NCBI GenBank assembly: GCA_028278465.1
Contig: JANQEF010000059.1
Coordinates: 1 to 9,857 of the forward strand
Direction: 5' to 3'
Length of the DNA: 9,857 nt
Origin: Dehalococcoidia bacterium
GTDB taxonomy: Bacteria; Chloroflexota; Dehalococcoidia; Lucifugimonadales; Lucifugimonadaceae
The notes below the pieces were generated by a model, which ran no database searches, was not told the DNA's origin, and worked only from the letters and a program-made list of their open reading frames with translations. Every line of letters begins with the position of its first letter. The first letter of the stretch is position 1. Position numbers and translations under genes: made by a program. Shown piece after piece: positions 6,716-9,857 of the stretch.

Positions 6716-6729
6716 CGCAACGCGTTGCG
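6716..6729. promoter_or_regulatory. Perfect 14-bp palindrome
   Basis: CGCAACGCGTTGCG is its own reverse complement over 14 bases, in the lower-GC non-coding stretch, with a GTTTC-GCT-GAAAC mini-hairpin just upstream. With no loop it is better suited to binding a dimeric protein than to forming an RNA hairpin. The binding protein is unknown; the regulator at 5554-5883 is one untested candidate. Confidence 0.3.
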
Positions 6730-6777
6730 CTCAGACCGGCCTAAATACAAAAAGCGTACGACGTATAGTTTCGGGGG

Positions 6778-6806
6778 TTGTAGAAAATCGCGAGTCGGTC
6801 TATCCT
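6778..6806 (+). promoter_or_regulatory. Possible promoter for the FG-GAP gene
   Basis: TTGTAG (6778-6783) and TATCCT (6801-6806) are separated by 17 bases; each matches four of six positions of the sigma-70 consensus. TATAGT at 6764-6769 is a better -10 by itself but has no -35. If used, either would give a leader of more than 250 bases. Confidence 0.25.
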
Positions 6807-6860
6807 GCCCCCGGCTCTCGGCCATTCAACTTAGTTCAGCCCCTTGATGCGGCGATCCAG

Positions 6861-6895
6861 CCCGCGGCTCTTTTCAGTATTCGAGCTGCTGCGGG
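6861..6895 (+). other. Interrupted hairpin in the leader region
   Basis: CCCGC (6861-6865) pairs with GCGGG (6891-6895), and GCTC (6867-6870) pairs with GAGC (6883-6886), leaving a one-by-four internal loop and a 12-base terminal loop. A T6 run comes 18 bases later (6914-6919), too far for a standard terminator. A structured leader element is possible. Confidence 0.25.
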
Positions 6896-7056
6896 TTAGT
6901 TGAGTTCGCGCTGTTTTTTCAGAGGCTGACGTCCGCCTGGCTATGGCAAGGGGACCGGCTTTCGTGCCGCGCACGATCTTCCACAGAGCGACTCACGCTC
7001 CGCCAACTGCACCGGACTCCACCGCTGGCGTGCGGCTCGCCAAACGCGACAGGATC

Positions 7057-7064
7057 GAGGAGGA
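7057..7064 (+). promoter_or_regulatory. Strong Shine-Dalgarno of the FG-GAP gene
   Basis: GAGGAGGA, containing AGGAGG at 7058-7063, ten bases ahead of ATG 7074. This is the strongest ribosome site in the window and fixes the start of the large open gene. Confidence 0.8.
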
Positions 7065-7073
7065 CGGTCCGCG

Positions 7074-9857
7074 ATGAACGGACTCGTGAAAAAGCACCGG
7101 CTCCTTGATGCAAGACGGCGTCGTCCAGACCGTTTCCTGTTGTTCGGCGCACCGTTGCTGCTGATCGCGTACTACGTCGCGTTCCTCGTAATCGCCGATG
7201 TGACCGGCGGCCACCCGACCGCGAGCGCTAACTTCACACCTGTCCCGTTCACCCACGAGATCATCGACCCCGTAGGCTCTGCGCCGACCAACATACATGC
7301 CAAGACCGTCGGTGACCTCGATGGCGACGGCTTCCCCGATGCGATGGCCGCTGGCGCCGGCGCACACAACAACCCGGATGAAACGAACGGTCTCTTCTGG
7401 TACCGAAACCCCGAGTGGACCAAGTTCACCATTGTTCCGGACGACGACACCAGTTCAGGCTTCAGCACCGACATGCAGTCGGGCGATGTCGACAACGACG
7501 GCGACATCGACATCATCATCACGCGTGCCAACGCCGACGGTCACAAGGGCAGGTGGCTCACTTGGTTCGAGAACCCGCTGCTTCCCGCGGGCGATCCGAC
7601 CATAGACCCGTGGGTTGAACACAACCTGGGCGCGATCTACGGGCCAGCGCAGGCCCATGACCTCGAGTTGATCGATCTGAACAACGACAACCTGATGGAC
7701 ATCGTGGTGCGGTTCAGAGAGGTACACACATTCGTCCAGATCGACGCCTCTACCGATCAGTGGATCAAGACGAAGGTCGATACCAGGAATGACGAAGGCC
7801 TTGCGCTCGGTGACCTCGACGGCGACGGCGATGCGGACATCGCTACGAGCGGGTACTGGCTTGAAAACCCGTTCATACCGGATGGCGCGGCGGCGATGGA
7901 GACCACCTGGATCGAGCACACCATCGACGCCACTCGCTCCGTAGATTCCAAGACGTTCATCGCAGACATCAACCAGGACGGCCAGCTGGACGTGCTGTTC
8001 AACACGTCGGAGGCGCCGGGCGGTGAACTGGCCTGGTACGAACCCTCGAACCCCGCCGATCCCACGGTTGGCCCGTGGACCAAGCACTCGATCGACTTCC
8101 TCGACTACGACCATTCGCTTCAGGTCGGCGACATAGACCTGGATGGCGATTTCGACGTGGTTGCTGCCGAGATGCACCAGTCGCAGGGCGACGACAGAGT
8201 CATGGTGTACTACAACCTGGACGGCGGCGGGACGTCCTGGGGCGGCCAGGTGGTCGACACGAACGGTTCGCACAACATGCGGATCACTGACTTCGATAAC
8301 GATGGTGACCTCGATCTGTTCGGCGCCAGCTGGTCAAACAGTCCGCTTTCCCTCTGGCGTAACGGGACCATCGGGCCGTTCGATAACTGGGACCGTCACC
8401 TGGTGGATGCGAACCTTCCAGCGCGTGCGGTCTTCATATTCGATGGCGATCTCAATGGGGACAACCTGCCGGACATCATTACCGGCGCCGGGTGGTACGA
8501 GAACCCTGGCACGCCGGGCGGCAACTGGACCGGCGCCACCATTGGCGCCCCGCTCAACAACGTGGTGATTGTTTACGACTTCGATGGCGATGGTGACCTG
8601 GACATCCTGGGGACACAGGGAGTGGGCAGCGCCTCGAATGACGATCTTGTCTGGGCGCAGAACGACGGTTCAGGCAACTTCACGATCTTCACGAACGTGC
8701 AGAGCGGGCAGGGCAACTTCCCGCAGGGCTCAACGGTCAATCGCTTCAGTACGGGAGGCCCGATCGAGGTAGCGCTCTCCTGGCACGACGGGCTTCACGG
8801 CATACAGATGTGGACCGTTCCGGCCGACCCGACTACCGGGACCTGGACGATGAGAGTGATTGAGCCCGATGCCGCTGGAGAGGGGCTTGACTCCGCCGAT
8901 ATCGATGAGGATGGCGACATCGACATACTGCTCGGATCGCCCGAGCCTCCGGTCGGCACTCACTGGCTCCGCAATGACGGAGGCAGCTACAGCCGTCACA
9001 CGATAAACACGCCATCAATTGGCGAGCCTGACCGGACCGTTCTCGCGGATATCGACGGCGATGGCGACCTCGACGCCGCTGTCGGGTACGGTCACGATCC
9101 AACGGGCAAGATCGCATGGTACGAACAGGGCGCGGTGCCCACCGATCCGTGGACGGAGCACCTGATCGACAACCTGGTCGCCCCCCAGAGTGTCGATGTA
9201 GCCGATCTGGATTTCGACGGTGACCTCGACATCTCGGTCGGTGAACACAATCAGGCCGACCCGTCCGCGTCAAGACTGTTTATCTATGAGAACCTCGGCG
9301 GCGGACTTAGCTGGACGCAGCACCTGGTGTACCAGGGCGATGAGCACCATGACGGTGCGATCCTCTCCGACCTGGATCTCGACGGGAACCTGGACGTGAT
9401 CTCGATAGGCTGGCTCCATTCCAGGGTGCACGTCTATGAAAGCCTGGCGCCGTCCAGAGTACCGACAGCCGATCTGCCACCGGTGACAGGCGACGACGCG
9501 TACCTGACGGAGCAGGACGTTCCGCTCATCGTCCCGGCTCCGGGAGTGCTTGGAAACGACTCTGACCCGAACGGTGACCCGATCACCGCGACCCTGCTGA
9601 CCGGAGCAGCTAACGGCATCGCACTCCTGGATACCGACGGCTCTTTCACCTACACACCGAACGCCGGCTATAGCGGCTCCGATTCTTTCACCTATGAAGC
9701 CAGCGACGGCACGCTGACCTCAGTCTCAACAGCGGTCATGATCGACGTCTCGCCGCCCAACGATCCACCTGTAGCCGACGACGATGTGTATGGCACTGAC
9801 GAAGACGTTGTGCTGAACGTAGCTGCTGCAGTCGGCGTGCTGGACGGCGACACCGAC
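7074..9857 (+). CDS. Large secreted FG-GAP/VCBS-repeat protein with cadherin/Ig-like domains, 3'-open
   Basis: 928 codons with no stop before the window edge, so the protein is longer. Probably exported to the cell surface or medium; adhesion, polymer binding or enzyme scaffolding are common roles for such architectures, but none is shown here. N-terminus: basic region (residues 6-20), then a hydrophobic segment at about 21-41, an uncleaved anchor or a long signal peptide with a possible ASA cleavage site at 50-52; no lipobox. Residues 81-775 carry thirteen DxDxDGxxD Ca-loop motifs, usually followed or preceded by W[YFL]ENP and W-x-H-x-I strands, i.e. beta-propeller blades. Residues about 803-893 form a cadherin/Ig-like domain (GVLGNDSDPNGD, GSFTYTPNAGYSGSDSFTY), and a second begins near 898 (PPVADDDVY, TDEDV). 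There is no catalytic motif. The residue bias to Asp and Gly is expected for Ca-binding repeats. It has a strong ribosome site; it is separated from its left neighbour by 520 bases. Confidence 0.92.
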   Translation, partial: MNGLVKKHRLLDARRRRPDRFLLFGAPLLLIAYYVAFLVIADVTGGHPTASANFTPVPFTHEIIDPVGSAPTNIHAKTVGDLDGDGFPDAMAAGAGAHNNPDETNGLFWYRNPEWTKFTIVPDDDTSSGFSTDMQSGDVDNDGDIDIIITRANADGHKGRWLTWFENPLLPAGDPTIDPWVEHNLGAIYGPAQAHDLELIDLNNDNLMDIVVRFREVHTFVQIDASTDQWIKTKVDTRNDEGLALGDLDGDGDADIATSGYWLENPFIPDGAAAMETTWIEHTIDATRSVDSKTFIADINQDGQLDVLFNTSEAPGGELAWYEPSNPADPTVGPWTKHSIDFLDYDHSLQVGDIDLDGDFDVVAAEMHQSQGDDRVMVYYNLDGGGTSWGGQVVDTNGSHNMRITDFDNDGDLDLFGASWSNSPLSLWRNGTIGPFDNWDRHLVDANLPARAVFIFDGDLNGDNLPDIITGAGWYENPGTPGGNWTGATIGAPLNNVVIVYDFDGDGDLDILGTQGVGSASNDDLVWAQNDGSGNFTIFTNVQSGQGNFPQGSTVNRFSTGGPIEVALSWHDGLHGIQMWTVPADPTTGTWTMRVIEPDAAGEGLDSADIDEDGDIDILLGSPEPPVGTHWLRNDGGSYSRHTINTPSIGEPDRTVLADIDGDGDLDAAVGYGHDPTGKIAWYEQGAVPTDPWTEHLIDNLVAPQSVDVADLDFDGDLDISVGEHNQADPSASRLFIYENLGGGLSWTQHLVYQGDEHHDGAILSDLDLDGNLDVISIGWLHSRVHVYESLAPSRVPTADLPPVTGDDAYLTEQDVPLIVPAPGVLGNDSDPNGDPITATLLTGAANGIALLDTDGSFTYTPNAGYSGSDSFTYEASDGTLTSVSTAVMIDVSPPNDPPVADDDVYGTDEDVVLNVAAAVGVLDGDTD
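7314..9395 (+). repeat. Array of 13 intact and one degenerate FG-GAP Ca-loop repeats
   Basis: The first Asp of each loop falls at residues 81, 138, 201, 247, 298, 353, 406, 459, 502, 609, 659, 711 and 766 of the large protein. Steps are 43-63 residues, except for 107 between 502 and 609. In that gap, near residue 558, the segment RFSTGGPIEVALSW sits where a loop is due but lacks the Asp ligands. Counting it gives 14 units with a mean step of about 53, which fits two seven-bladed propellers. At the DNA level the loops are short imperfect direct repeats built on GAC/GAT-GGC codons. Confidence 0.85.

Larger units (their letters stand above)
6554..7073. other. 520-base non-coding stretch ahead of the FG-GAP gene
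   Basis: No convincing gene. From 6661 to 6780 the GC content is about 52 percent by count, lower than the coding DNA around it. It holds two 14-bp dyads, a hairpin at 6861-6895, a T6 run at 6914-6919 and one possible promoter, each listed separately. The frame open at 6627-6899 (+) has no ribosome site and no family features. Most of the stretch probably acts as 5' regulatory DNA or a long leader for the large gene starting at 7074; a small RNA is possible. Confidence 0.5.

Noticed and set aside
6627..6899. Plus-strand 90-codon frame in the non-coding region
   Set aside because: No ribosome site, no family features, and it runs through the palindrome and hairpin.
7455..8273. Open frame of 272 codons on the minus strand inside the FG-GAP gene
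   Set aside because: It is the mirror of Asp/Gly-rich repeats: GAC/GAT and GGC codons read as Val, Ile and Ala on the other strand and seldom make stops. The plus-strand protein has clear domains throughout.
1..9857. tRNA genes, CRISPR arrays, insertion sequences or integrase attachment sites
   Set aside because: No T-loop GGTTCGA-type set with matching acceptor stems, no regularly spaced identical repeats and no transposase or integrase reading frame was seen by eye.

Overview
The window reads as ordinary bacterial chromosome of fairly high GC from an environmental lineage. The mix of genes points most towards Chloroflexota (SAR202 or another Dehalococcoidia-like group): a nicotinate phosphoribosyltransferase of the GTMPHAL type, a small winged-helix regulator of a kind common in Chloroflexota and Actinobacteria, and a huge secreted FG-GAP protein. 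That placement is inferred from protein style only and is tentative.

Layout. Positions 2-988 (+) hold the 3' part of a nicotinate phosphoribosyltransferase gene (NAD salvage). It converges, across 28 bases, on a minus-strand group: tilS (1017-2477), a CorC/HlyC-type DUF21-CBS membrane protein (2479-3780) and, after a 307-base gap, recA (4088-5173). tilS begins one base after the corC stop, so these two are almost certainly one transcript. recA has its own upstream region with two operator-like dyads, one of which resembles a Gram-positive-type SOS box.

A 380-base divergent region separates recA from a short winged-helix regulator (5554-5883, +). It is followed by a 340-base gap with no convincing gene, a 109-residue conserved-looking small protein (6224-6553, +), and a 520-base non-coding stretch of lower GC that carries two 14-bp dyads. 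The last 2.8 kb (7074 to the window end, +) is the open 5' part of one very large gene. It encodes a secreted or surface protein with an N-terminal hydrophobic segment, 14 FG-GAP/VCBS-like blades (13 with an intact Ca-binding loop, one degenerate) and at least two tandem cadherin/Ig-like domains. It is open at the right edge.

The housekeeping genes do not form a common pathway (NAD salvage, tRNA-Ile lysidinylation, membrane transport or divalent-cation homeostasis, recombination). I see no phage, insertion sequence, CRISPR, tRNA or rRNA. The most distinctive element is the 14-blade secreted protein and its long, structured 5' non-coding region. I did not find clear evidence for a wholly new system.
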